Source: Nitrospira sp.
GTDB lineage: Bacteria; Nitrospirota; Nitrospiria; Nitrospirales; Nitrospiraceae
Direction: 5' to 3'
Length of the DNA: 64,000 nucleotides
Assembly (NCBI GenBank): GCA_018242685.1
Contig: JAFEBM010000023.1
Coordinates: forward strand, 1 to 64,000
The notes below the pieces were generated by a model. That model had not been told where the DNA came from. It saw only the letters and a list, made by a program, of their open reading frames with translations, and did no database searches. The translations under genes were made by a program, and so were the position numbers. Numbering within the stretch: the stretch's first letter is position 1; each line of letters starts with the position of its first letter. Below are positions 8,777 to 16,669 of the stretch, piece after piece.

Positions 8777-8810
8777 AGAGCCCAAGACCATTGGCGTGAT
8801 CTCGGGCTCT
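8777..8810 (-). terminator. Rho-independent-like terminator after the membrane protein gene
   Basis: On the leftward strand AGAGCCC...GGGCTCT forms a 7-bp stem followed by GTGCTTTTG. It lies between the 8860-9378 gene and the HD-GYP gene, separating their transcripts. Confidence 0.55.
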
Positions 8811-8859
8811 GGGTGAATAACCGCTGGCCTCTCAAACAATTGTGCCGGTAATCTGCATC

Positions 8860-9378
8860 TTACGATTCTTGCGGTCGTTTTCCCTCCATCAACGGCTGCT
8901 CGAGCACCCACATCTCATACAGAGGGACAATCAGCATCACCAGAAAACTGACGGTCATCAGTGTATCGCCGGTCAACATCGAGACGACGAAAACAGGGGA
9001 GACATAGCTGATCAACCATGGCGACAGGAGATCGAGGATCACACCGCCGAATCCGGCCCACGTCACGACCGTTTTCAGCATATGACTTGCACTGGTCAGA
9101 TACATCACATGAATGAGAATCATGAACACAACGGGCATCGTAAAAAGATGGAAGTGAGTGATTTCCGCCAATTCTCGAAAGGACATAGGCTCCCCGAACG
9201 TCGTATCGGACCCTCGATAGTGATCGGCGATGCCTTGCGGGGAGAGACTCGTCATGCTATGCGCCCAAAAGAAAGAGAAGGTAAAGCCGGCCAACATCAA
9301 GAGCAAGAACAAGGTATAGAGCAACCGAATATGTCGGTCGGTATCACGCAGCTTGAATTTCTGATTAAAATTTCGCAT
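8860..9378 (-). CDS. Four-helix membrane protein, partner of the FMN-binding protein
   Basis: 172 residues with about four membrane helices and histidines in or next to helices (ITHFHLF, LIHVMY), which could bind haem b, although no recognised cytochrome b signature is present. It starts 24 bp after the FMN-binding gene and is the last gene of the leftward porin/flavoprotein operon. I infer it anchors or exchanges electrons with the exported flavoprotein. I do not recognise the family by name. Confidence 0.7.
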   Translation of the reverse strand: MRNFNQKFKLRDTDRHIRLLYTLFLLLMLAGFTFSFFWAHSMTSLSPQGIADHYRGSDTTFGEPMSFRELAEITHFHLFTMPVVFMILIHVMYLTSASHMLKTVVTWAGFGGVILDLLSPWLISYVSPVFVVSMLTGDTLMTVSFLVMLIVPLYEMWVLEQPLMEGKRPQES

Positions 9379-9402
9379 GCCGGGACGCTGGGTCCGCCTG
9401 AG

Positions 9403-10068
9403 CTAATTCCCGAAAATGGACGAAAAGAATCCTTTATCTTTTTTCGCCATTGTGTCGCTGCCGATTCCGGACGGTTTTAAGTAAAACTCGTCGATCAGGA
9501 CCAAGACGCGTTTGACTCCGGCGCTCATCGAGCGAACGGACATCGTGGCGCCGGTGATGTTGGTGATGTCCCGTTTGATCCGTACCGGATCGAAAACGGT
9601 CTTCCCTTCATACTGGACATTAAATCGCTTCTTCCGAACCTCGCTCCCGCGCGATTCGCGGAACACCAGCAGCTCAACGTTCGATACGGACCCCTCGTTA
9701 TCGACGCCGACCATGTAGGTCATCGGCTTGTGCTTGCCGATCGTATTTTGGACGACCGCATAGCCGTCAATCTGAGCTCCGGATTCTCCGATATACACCT
9801 CGAATGATTCTTCCGGGAATTTCCAGCCGATGCGCTCTTCGATGAGAGATTTTTTCTCAGGGTTGAGTGTAATGAGTTCCTTGCGGATCCGTTCGGACTT
9901 CGGAAACATGATCTTGACACCCTCTTCCTCCTGCAGATAGACGGTGGCCAGGTTCATCTCTTGATCAGTGAGATACCGCTTGAGGTCGCTGTCCCATACG
10001 CGCTCGGCGCGGGAGGGAGAGGGCATCACAAAAAGAACCGCCAGTATGGAGAGTAGGCCAATGATCAT
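9403..10068 (-). CDS. Exported FMN-binding-domain protein (covalent flavin, NqrC/RnfG-like)
   Basis: A signal peptide is followed by a C-terminal FMN-binding domain with the ITGAT motif, in which Thr175 is the expected site of covalent FMN attachment by ApbE. The preceding GVDNEGSV and IKRDITN segments fit the family. The domain should face the periplasm and carry electrons. An apbE gene lies 3.3 kb away on the other strand, a membrane protein follows 24 bp downstream and a porin lies upstream in the same direction. Together this resembles an extracytoplasmic flavin electron-transfer module. Its electron donor and acceptor are not evident. Confidence 0.8.
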   Translation of the reverse strand: MIIGLLSILAVLFVMPSPSRAERVWDSDLKRYLTDQEMNLATVYLQEEEGVKIMFPKSERIRKELITLNPEKKSLIEERIGWKFPEESFEVYIGESGAQIDGYAVVQNTIGKHKPMTYMVGVDNEGSVSNVELLVFRESRGSEVRKKRFNVQYEGKTVFDPVRIKRDITNITGATMSVRSMSAGVKRVLVLIDEFYLKPSGIGSDTMAKKDKGFFSSIFGN

Positions 10069-10085
10069 GAGGTCGCCTCAATTGC

Positions 10086-10117
10086 GGGGAGGCCGGCGGT
10101 AACAGCCGGCCTCTCCC
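10086..10117 (-). terminator. GC-rich hairpin after the porin gene
   Basis: GGGGAGGCCGGC pairs with GCCGGCCTCTCCCC (one bulged region) around a 6-nt loop, directly downstream of the leftward porin stop. No U-run is seen; it may reduce rather than end read-through into the flavoprotein gene. Confidence 0.45.
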
Positions 10118-10124
10118 CGGGTCT

Positions 10125-11624
10125 TTAAAAATAGGTTGCCGCTGAAATAACCAATGCCTGGTCGTGAATGCGTTGTCCATCGTTTGGATTAAAGGATTTC
10201 GGCATGTACTGATAACTGATCTTGAACGCCGTGTCTTGGATCGGGCGGTAGTTCAACCCGAACGAAATTTGCTCAAGCTCGCCCGCATTTTCTGCTTTGT
10301 TGTCCAAATTCAAATTGACTCGGTCATAGCGGATGACAGCGGTAAAGGTTGACCCTTCACCGAAACGCTTTGGGGAGAGGTTCGTCAAAAAAGAAGGCAT
10401 GAAGTGATAGTTGCCTTGGATGTAGAATCCCTGCATCCGCTCAGGCGGAGCGCCGAGCGGGTTGAGTGTGCCGATGCCGGTCAGCCGAGCACCCGGCGCG
10501 AATCCAATTGTATTTCGGGGAATCGCGATGGCGTTATTCCTCGCATAGGCCCAGGCGGCCTCGCCGATGAGTTCAAACGGGCCCTTTTGAAGGGTCCAGT
10601 CCACGGCAAAGATACTCAGCGGGTTGTAGCTGGAAGGGGATTGATTCCCATAATACCCGGACCCGCCGATTTCGACGCCCAGCATCGGGCTGTACGCGAC
10701 GCGTCCTACGACCGTTCTTCCATTATTGATATCGAGGCCGTCGTCGGACAGGCATTTCCGTTGACGGGAATTTTTCGTGCCGTCAAACTCAGTGACCTTA
10801 GGGTCGCCGGCGGCTGTATAGCCGCAAGGGCCGGTCGTCACGTAGACTTCATAATCCAGCTTGCCGGTTCGCCCAGGATAGAACGTACCGTACATGCCCG
10901 CGCCTGTTTCCGATATGGTGCTCGGGATGATCAGTGTGCTGACCAACGGCCGATCGGTCAAGTCGTTCAACGGCGAATCGTGCAACAGGTTAAACTTGCC
11001 GATGGGGAGGAGGATGATGCCTCCTCGTAGGTTGACGCTTTCATGTATCACGTAGTCGACGAATGCGAACTCTGCGCTGACTTCTATATCATTGGTCTCC
11101 CTGATCCCATGTTCGAACTCCATCTCAGACGCAAATTTCACATGCTCGGTAATGTCCGCATAGATAAATGGAACGAAACGCTGCGAGTCGAATCCGCTCG
11201 AGGTGCCTCGGCCGCCTCGTATGTCGTTGTAGTCGCCCGTTTCTATGACAGGGTTGCTGTGCATGCGGTATTGAATATCGAAATAGCCGCCGACAATCGC
11301 CTTGGGAAACGTCAGGAACGGTTTCGCGTACAGCAGTCGACCGGATCCGGTTGAGGCGAAGGACAGAGGTATCCGCTCTTTGGCGCGAAGATCCCTGGCG
11401 ACTTCAGGAATAGGGCCGACCCCAGGTTCGGAGGCTGGTTCTGTTGATGCTTTCTCTTCGCGGGGTTCTACCCGTGGTCCTTCCCGCTCACGTTCCTGCA
11501 AGCGTTTTTCTACCGCTTCGTCGACCATTTTTTTGATTTCCTCCGGGGTCAAGTTTTCGGCCCACACCGGCATCACCGATAGGCTGACCATGACTAGAGC
11601 CCCGAGGATTGACCGCATCTTCAT
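10125..11624 (-). CDS. Outer-membrane porin-like beta-barrel protein
   Basis: A signal peptide (cleavage near VWA) precedes a charged helical stretch (EEIKKMVDEAVEKRLQERE), a Pro/Glu-rich linker, and a long region rich in alternating aromatic and polar residues ending in ISAATYF. The terminal Phe is the usual outer-membrane assembly signal. Length (499) fits phosphate-selective/OprO-like porins, but the substrate cannot be read from sequence. It is first in an operon with the FMN-binding protein and a membrane protein. The coiled N-terminus may contact peptidoglycan or form the trimer, which is inference. Confidence 0.75.
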   Translation of the reverse strand: MKMRSILGALVMVSLSVMPVWAENLTPEEIKKMVDEAVEKRLQEREREGPRVEPREEKASTEPASEPGVGPIPEVARDLRAKERIPLSFASTGSGRLLYAKPFLTFPKAIVGGYFDIQYRMHSNPVIETGDYNDIRGGRGTSSGFDSQRFVPFIYADITEHVKFASEMEFEHGIRETNDIEVSAEFAFVDYVIHESVNLRGGIILLPIGKFNLLHDSPLNDLTDRPLVSTLIIPSTISETGAGMYGTFYPGRTGKLDYEVYVTTGPCGYTAAGDPKVTEFDGTKNSRQRKCLSDDGLDINNGRTVVGRVAYSPMLGVEIGGSGYYGNQSPSSYNPLSIFAVDWTLQKGPFELIGEAAWAYARNNAIAIPRNTIGFAPGARLTGIGTLNPLGAPPERMQGFYIQGNYHFMPSFLTNLSPKRFGEGSTFTAVIRYDRVNLNLDNKAENAGELEQISFGLNYRPIQDTAFKISYQYMPKSFNPNDGQRIHDQALVISAATYF

Positions 11625-11776
11625 CGGTATCCTCCCTCATGACTAAGGTTGTAGGTTGACTCGGGACTCGATGGTCTCTGGCCTTCATAAGAATGACACG
11701 CGCTCCATATACAAATGGAGATATGACTACTCGCCACACGCTTCTGTGTGGCATCAAAACTATCTTCGGAGTAGGG

Positions 11777-12247
11777 TCAGCTGACGGTACATCCGTGCTC
11801 CTTCAGATTGGCATCAATCCGATTCTGCACGTCGCGCATGACTTCTTCCGAAGGGTCTGTCGGAGTCCAGCCGAAGAGACGGGCTCCTCCGCGAAATGCC
11901 CAACTCTGCCGTTCTTCGATGAAAGAGATCTTTGCGACCTCGTCCCGCCGCTTCACCTCCAGTGTGAGACGGGACCGATCCCTGCTGTCCGCTATGTTTC
12001 TTCCGAAAACGCCGTAGGTTCGTCCCGGCATTGGGATTTCAAGCCAGTGCGTGACGATCAATCCAGCCTCTTTATCCTTTCTGTCGGTCGAGCGATCCTT
12101 CACGGTATCGACCGCCGCATTCCAGGCCTGATCGTAGCTGCACAGGGCGGACCGTTCTTGCATCCCGCTCATCAGGGCACAGCCGCCCAGGCTCTCGATC
12201 AAAAGGAGTGAAACAATCAGCGAACCCGTTCGAAGGAACTTCGTCAT
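11777..12247 (-). CDS. Small lipoprotein of unknown function
   Basis: The lipobox SLGGC lies in the first 22 residues. The mature part is ~130 residues with two further cysteines (LCSYDQAW and HGCTVS near the end) that could form a disulfide, and alternating strands in the middle. No known enzyme motif is visible. It stands 152 bp upstream of the porin operon in the same direction and may be part of that transcript. Confidence 0.7.
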   Translation of the reverse strand: MTKFLRTGSLIVSLLLIESLGGCALMSGMQERSALCSYDQAWNAAVDTVKDRSTDRKDKEAGLIVTHWLEIPMPGRTYGVFGRNIADSRDRSRLTLEVKRRDEVAKISFIEERQSWAFRGGARLFGWTPTDPSEEVMRDVQNRIDANLKEHGCTVS

Positions 12248-12298
12248 ATCACGAGCTCCCAGCCGGGGAACGGCGGGGAGAGTCTCCTTTCATTATGG

Positions 12299-12420
12299 TT
12301 AGAAGTAAGTCGTCCCCTGGAAAAGGAAGCCATCTCCGTCGATCGGACTATTAACGATGCCCAAATCTCCCGCGGGTGTTAATCCTGCTGCGCTGTTCCG
12401 CGGTATCCTTTTGTACCGTG
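12299..12420 (-). pseudogene. Possible 3' remnant of an outer-membrane protein gene
   Basis: A leftward frame without a start reads through PRNSAAGLTPAGDLG and ends FLFQGTTYF before a TAA. An aromatic tail ending in Phe is typical of outer-membrane barrels. It begins abruptly at the end of the neighbouring zinc-ribbon gene, so only about 38 codons remain. This could be a coincidental frame. Confidence 0.3.
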
Positions 12421-12422
12421 AG

Positions 12423-12602
12423 TCATGATGGTTCGTTCCCCCAACCCTCTATCGACGAAAAGGGGATGACGACAATGCGCTTGCACCGCTTACACTTCAG
12501 TTCCAGTCCTTGTCCGCACACCTTGGCGATCAGTTGCCCGCACTCGCAGCGCGTTTCAAGAGTCTGATCACGTTCCAGCGTGGGCGTCTTCGTAATAGTC
12601 AT
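12423..12602 (-). CDS. Com-like small zinc-ribbon protein (59 residues)
   Basis: ATG to TGA gives 59 residues with two CxxC knuckles (CECG and CKRC) about 16 residues apart and the pattern GLELKCKRCKR. That resembles the phage Mu Com family of zinc-ribbon translational regulators and other small bacterial zinc ribbons. Role inferred: nucleic-acid or protein binding; it could be a stand-alone regulator. It lies downstream of a Fur-like site. Two other zinc-ribbon genes occur in the window (47419 and 48396), but they are not close homologues. Confidence 0.6.
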   Translation of the reverse strand: MTITKTPTLERDQTLETRCECGQLIAKVCGQGLELKCKRCKRIVVIPFSSIEGWGNEPS

Positions 12603-12640
12603 TATATGGGACCAACTAATGGGTTCAACTTGATCAAAAT

Positions 12641-12655
12641 TGAGAACGATTATTA
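12641..12655. promoter_or_regulatory. Possible Fur box
   Basis: TGAGAACGATTATTA matches the 7-1-7 Fur palindrome TGATAATNATTATCA at 11 of 14 defined positions. It lies between the leftward zinc-ribbon gene and the rightward lipoprotein gene. A Fur-family regulator and iron-uptake genes are in this window. Not scored against a matrix. Confidence 0.4.
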
Positions 12656-12760
12656 ATATCTTGAGGCGTTATTAGTATCTCGATCGGTCCTCCGTTGTCA
12701 AGTGATTAGGTTTCGCCGGGCGGTATGCTATTTCAGCACTGCTCGTCATATAATCTTTCT

Positions 12761-13369
12761 ATGAAGGAGATCCAAATCTTCCGAGGTGGTCTGCTGGGAG
12801 CGCTTCTCCTAGGCATGTCGGGTTGTGTGACGAGATTGCCTTCACTGGTCGATCAAGATCAGGTCGCAGGTAGCCTGGTCGTAGGGATGGTTATAACGGT
12901 CCTGACGGGAAAAAGGTCCCGACGGTATGTACCGCAGATGCGGTTTCTGGAGGTGGAGGACAAGGATTCCCAACAACGCTTCCAGGGGGACATCAAGTCT
13001 CGAGATCAATGTTTTGCGATCGATTTACCAGCCGGAAATTATCGACTCACCCAAGTGCAGATCAGCGAAGGGCCGTTCATGTCCATGGCCGATTTGGACA
13101 TGACCTTTTCCGTAGAAGCAGGTGTCACCACTCACGTGGGTACATGGCGGTTTGGAGTCGATTCACCGCGCTATGGACGGAACGTCATGGTTTCAATGGT
13201 TCCCGAAGAACGAGCCATGGCTCGTAACTTTCTCAACGAACATTATCCATCCTTCAACGAGAACTCTATCCTAGAAGACCTCCCTCAGCCATCACAGCTG
13301 GAAGCACGCCTCTATGAAGTCATGCCGTATCCGCGAATTTCCAACTATTTCCGTCGACAATGGTGGTGA
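12761..13369 (+). CDS. Lipoprotein of unknown function, upstream of apbE
   Basis: A lipoprotein signal with GMSGC is followed by a ~170-residue mature domain that looks beta-rich (CFAIDLPAGNYRLTQVQI resembles surface or periplasmic beta-sandwich proteins). I chose the internal ATG at 12761 because the hydrophobic stretch follows it closely; the frame is open from an ATG at 12725 and neither has a clear ribosome site. Its 3' end overlaps or abuts apbE, so the two are probably co-transcribed. It may help locate the flavin-transfer system, which is inference from position only. Confidence 0.65.
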   Translation: MKEIQIFRGGLLGALLLGMSGCVTRLPSLVDQDQVAGSLVVGMVITVLTGKRSRRYVPQMRFLEVEDKDSQQRFQGDIKSRDQCFAIDLPAGNYRLTQVQISEGPFMSMADLDMTFSVEAGVTTHVGTWRFGVDSPRYGRNVMVSMVPEERAMARNFLNEHYPSFNENSILEDLPQPSQLEARLYEVMPYPRISNYFRRQWW

Positions 13370-13383
13370 AGATCATTGTTACA

Positions 13384-14409
13384 ATGAAGACATTTCAGGC
13401 TTTTGCCGTTTCGATGACCATGGGGTGCCTTATCGCAGCCTCCTTGACTGGGTGCGTGGAACTGCGACCTGCTCCACCGCCTCTCGTCGTCAAGCGTGCG
13501 CAGGTCCACATGGGGACGCTGGTGACGATCACCGTTGTGGCCTCCGACAAGGACGTGGGCTCTCGAGCGATTCAGGCTGGACTTGATGAGATCAAGCGAC
13601 TCGAACAGTTGTTAAGCACCTGGCGTCCCGACAGTGAACTGTCACGTGTGAATGCAGAAGCCGGTCATCTGCCGGTGCAGGTGGGGCAAGAGACGCTAGA
13701 GTTGGTGGTCCGATCCATTGAAATGGCGCAACTGACGGATGGCGGTTTTAATATCGCCGTGGGCCCTGCAATGGAGGCCTGGAGTTTTACCGAACGACAA
13801 CGTATTCCGAGCGGCGAGGAGCTACAGCGACTGAAGCCGCTCGTCGATTGGACAACTGTGCAAATCAACAAAGAGGCACGAACCATTTTTCTTCCACACA
13901 AGGGAATGCGTGTCGATGTCGGGGGGATTGGAAAAGGATATGCGGCAGATCGGGCGGTAGCGGAGATGAAACGGGCAGGCGCTCAGGGTGGGGTGGTCGC
14001 CTTATCGGGAGATATTAGAACCTTCGGCCTCCTTCCCGAGGGTGAAGGGTTTCTCGTAGGGATCAAGCATCCACGTGAAGATGAGGCGTTGATTGCCGTC
14101 ATCGATTTAAAGGATGAGGCCATTTCAACGGCAGGCGATTACGAGCGATTCTTCGAGCGGGACGGCGTTCGGTATCATCACATCTTGGACCCCCAGACCT
14201 TGCGGCCGGCCCGTGGCTGTCAAAGTGTCACGGTCATCGCCAAGGAGGGGGCGGTGGCTGATGGGTTGGATACAGGAATCTTTGTGCTGGGTCCAACGCG
14301 CGGTATGGAGTTGGTCGAGCGCTTGCCGGATGTAGAAGCGATCATCATTGACGATAAAGGGACGGTGAACATTTCGTCCGGGCTCCGTGGTCGGTTGCGC
14401 GCGCCATGA
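13384..14409 (+). CDS. apbE: ApbE, FAD:protein FMN transferase (lipoprotein)
   Basis: The motif DVGGIGKGYAADRA, the HHILDPQTLRPA segment and the C-terminal ADGLDTG are hallmarks of ApbE, which attaches FMN from FAD to a Ser/Thr of exported flavoproteins using Mg2+. A lipoprotein signal (SLTGC) places it in the periplasm. The obvious substrate is the FMN-binding protein at 9403-10068. The ATG at 13384 is chosen because the signal peptide starts there; the frame begins at 13360 inside the previous gene. Length is normal for the family. Confidence 0.9.
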   Translation: MKTFQAFAVSMTMGCLIAASLTGCVELRPAPPPLVVKRAQVHMGTLVTITVVASDKDVGSRAIQAGLDEIKRLEQLLSTWRPDSELSRVNAEAGHLPVQVGQETLELVVRSIEMAQLTDGGFNIAVGPAMEAWSFTERQRIPSGEELQRLKPLVDWTTVQINKEARTIFLPHKGMRVDVGGIGKGYAADRAVAEMKRAGAQGGVVALSGDIRTFGLLPEGEGFLVGIKHPREDEALIAVIDLKDEAISTAGDYERFFERDGVRYHHILDPQTLRPARGCQSVTVIAKEGAVADGLDTGIFVLGPTRGMELVERLPDVEAIIIDDKGTVNISSGLRGRLRAP

Positions 14410-14461
14410 GAAGTGCACAGATGTGCTGTTATGATGATCAACACAGGACGAGGACGACACA

Positions 14462-14821
14462 ATGAAAACAACATTACGAGGATCGCTGGGCCTGTTGCCT
14501 GTTGCGCTTGTAGCCCTGTTCGCCTGCAGCGAGTTTGAAACGGCATATTTCCAGGACAAGGTGGGCCACGTTACACAGAACATGGTGGCCGGTCGGTACG
14601 GCATGCCGCACAAGGAGGAGAGATTGCTGGCGGGGGGATCGGTCTGGACCTACTTTGAGCGAGGCAGCGGCACGGTCGGGTATACAGGCCATGCGGAGTC
14701 GAGCAAGTGCACAGCGTATCTCCTGACGTTCGATCAATCGGGCGTATTGCGCGACTCGAAACAACAAGACTGTATGTCTCAATCCGGGCCGATTACCGAA
14801 CCGTCTTCAGATCGTAACTGA
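14462..14821 (+). CDS. Small SmpA/OmlA-like lipoprotein
   Basis: A lipoprotein signal with LFAC is followed by ~95 residues with the pattern GRYGMP...GG..WTYFERG..., which resembles the beta-hairpin fold of SmpA/BamE-type small lipoproteins and the two other lipoproteins at 45218 and 53136. Its 3' end overlaps the convergent tonB gene by 29 bp. It follows apbE by 52 bp. Specific function unknown. Confidence 0.6.
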   Translation: MKTTLRGSLGLLPVALVALFACSEFETAYFQDKVGHVTQNMVAGRYGMPHKEERLLAGGSVWTYFERGSGTVGYTGHAESSKCTAYLLTFDQSGVLRDSKQQDCMSQSGPITEPSSDRN

Positions 14822-15755
14822 TGGAAAACCTCACCGATATGTGAGGCCGTTCTAGTGGGCGGGAAAGTTTGATGGGAGGACCATTTCGGACGTCTTCCAA
14901 GGCGACTTGATCGAGTGCCCGGTTGCCTGAGCTCTTGATGACGCGCACATCGCTCAGAAGTCCGTCGTCGTGAAGCATCGCAGTCAGTGTCACCTTCCCC
15001 TGAATACCCTCTGTCCGCAACAGGGCCGGGTACCGTTTATTCAGATCCTCGATCCAGTCGGCCATAAGGTCGGCGAGCCATCCATACTGGGCACGAGTCG
15101 GCTTGGACTCACCTATATCTGCAGGGCTGGAGACAGCGGGTATTGACGCGATGGACGGGGGTTGGGTTATTTCATCTTTAGCCGGCGAAACACTCTGATG
15201 TAGTGGGCTCGGTTGAGGTTGATCGGAAATTGGGTAAGGTTGAGTCGGCAGCTCCATCTGTGCCGGTGCTCCAGGAGCTTCCGATCCTGTCGCTACCGGG
15301 TGAGGTAACGGTTCATGCTCGGGTCGGTCCATAGGCTCTGCGGCAAGCGAGGGTGATTGCGGAAGCAGGTCAGGGGATGCTTGAGTGGTCGGGGATGGCT
15401 GTTCATGAGTCGGAGCGTTGTGCGATGAGGACAACGGCATTGCGGTTTCGATTCTTGGCCGGCCCGATCTCGTTCTTGAATCGGCGGTCACTGTGGATCG
15501 CTCAGATACAGGAGTGGTGGAGGACCTTGACGCTACGGTCGCGAGAGAATCGAGAGAAGGGGATGGCACTGAAGCCATCGCGACATCCCACTGGAACGGT
15601 TCCGCTTGGGGCGCGAGTTGCAGGCGCTGCATGAAAAGAATGGCCGTAATGGCGAGGCCGCCATGCAAGAGACAGGACACCAGCCATCCTGTCGCCGTCG
15701 GGTTCGCCGGGTCAAACGGAAGCGACGCGGAATCGTTCATTATAGTCGCGTTCAT
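14793..15755 (-). CDS. tonB: TonB-family energy transducer
   Basis: An N-terminal helix (WLVSCLLHGGLAITAILF) is followed by a long Pro/Ser-rich periplasmic spacer (about 60-220) and a C-terminal TonB domain (KVTLTAMLHDDGLLSDVRVIKSSG is typical). It transmits proton-motive-force energy from ExbBD to outer-membrane receptors; no TonB-dependent receptor is present in this window. The start overlaps the exbD stop as TAATG. A 15-bp tandem duplication (15734-15763) creates a second ATG five codons in, so the precise start is ambiguous. It lies next to the iron ABC transporter genes. Confidence 0.85.
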   Translation of the reverse strand: MNATIMNDSASLPFDPANPTATGWLVSCLLHGGLAITAILFMQRLQLAPQAEPFQWDVAMASVPSPSLDSLATVASRSSTTPVSERSTVTADSRTRSGRPRIETAMPLSSSHNAPTHEQPSPTTQASPDLLPQSPSLAAEPMDRPEHEPLPHPVATGSEAPGAPAQMELPTQPYPISDQPQPSPLHQSVSPAKDEITQPPSIASIPAVSSPADIGESKPTRAQYGWLADLMADWIEDLNKRYPALLRTEGIQGKVTLTAMLHDDGLLSDVRVIKSSGNRALDQVALEDVRNGPPIKLSRPLERPHISVRFSISYDLKTVR

Positions 15756-15763
15756 TATAGTCG
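15734..15763. repeat. 15-bp tandem duplication across the exbD-tonB junction
   Basis: CGTTCATTATAGTCG occurs twice in direct succession (15734-15748 and 15749-15763). On the leftward strand each copy holds a TAATG, so both the stop-start overlap and the tonB start codon are duplicated. Confidence 0.85.
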
Positions 15764-16129
15764 AATGACCTCCAGGCTGACCTGCTGAAACCCAAGGCCT
15801 CGAATCTCATCGACGAGCGCGACGAACTTTTCGAGCAAGGTCACTTTGTCCGCTCGCACGACCACCGCAGATTCACGCGGTTGGGTGTTGAGGGCAGTAG
15901 GAAGACCTCCATCAGGGACCGGCACGTCATTGACAAAGAGATTCCCTTCTGCCGTCAAGGAAATCACGATGGGGACATCTTTCCGATCGCCCACCTCCTT
16001 GGCTTTGGCCAAGTTGACGGGAATTTGCCCGGTGCTGATGAAGGTGGCGGTGGTCAATACAATGACGAGCAAGACCAACATCACATCCACGAGCGGGATC
16101 ACGTTGATCTGGTCAATGTTCCGTTCCAT
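15755..16129 (-). CDS. exbD: ExbD/TolR-family proton-channel protein
   Basis: 124 residues with a single N-terminal helix preceded by DQINVIPLVDVMLVLLVIV, including the conserved Asp that ExbD uses in proton translocation. The periplasmic C-terminal domain ends EVIRL. Its start lies inside the 3' end of exbB (17-bp overlap) and its stop forms TAATG with tonB, so the three genes are translationally coupled. Confidence 0.9.
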   Translation of the reverse strand: MERNIDQINVIPLVDVMLVLLVIVLTTATFISTGQIPVNLAKAKEVGDRKDVPIVISLTAEGNLFVNDVPVPDGGLPTALNTQPRESAVVVRADKVTLLEKFVALVDEIRGLGFQQVSLEVIRL

Positions 16130-16544
16130 GTTGTGCCTTATAGTCAGTTAGGATTTCGCTCACACGACGACGAAGCACATTGTTCATCACGACGCAGGGA
16201 ATCGCGACCAATAGACCGACGGCGGTTGCCTTCAAGGCCAGACTCAGACCGATCATGATGGTGTTCACCGCCATCGTGCCCGACGTGCCCATGGTATGAA
16301 ACGTCAGCATGATACCAAGAACCGTTCCCAGGAGGCCGATGTACGGGGCGTTGGCAGCCACCGTGCCGATAATCACGAGGCGTTTGGTAAGCGTGACTTC
16401 CAGCAGTTGCGCGTTTGAAAATTGAGCGAGATTGACGCGTCGATAAAAGAGCCAGCGCTCGATGGCGACAGCCACGGACCACACGCTCAGGACCAATAAC
16501 AGACCGATGATTCCGTAATCAATGGCGTCTTTCAACACGTCCAT
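16113..16544 (-). CDS. exbB: ExbB/MotA/TolQ-family proton-channel protein (short type)
   Basis: 143 residues with three helices and the conserved NAPYIGLLGTVLGIM segment followed by LSLALKATAVGLLVAIP, typical of ExbB/TolQ. The length matches the short ExbB2 subtype rather than E. coli ExbB (~244). With ExbD it forms the inner-membrane motor for TonB. First gene of the exbB-exbD-tonB operon; the iron ABC transporter genes lie upstream in the same direction with a 125-bp gap. Confidence 0.9.
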   Translation of the reverse strand: MDVLKDAIDYGIIGLLLVLSVWSVAVAIERWLFYRRVNLAQFSNAQLLEVTLTKRLVIIGTVAANAPYIGLLGTVLGIMLTFHTMGTSGTMAVNTIMIGLSLALKATAVGLLVAIPCVVMNNVLRRRVSEILTDYKAQHGTEH

Positions 16545-16669
16545 CGAGACTCCTTACATCATGAAAAGGTGGTTCATGTCAGGCGGGTGAGTCAGCGCAC
16601 CTGTGCATCCTTGCCAGATCCCGTGAAAGCTGTCAACCGGGCGCACGGATTCGGTCTCAATCTGCATGG

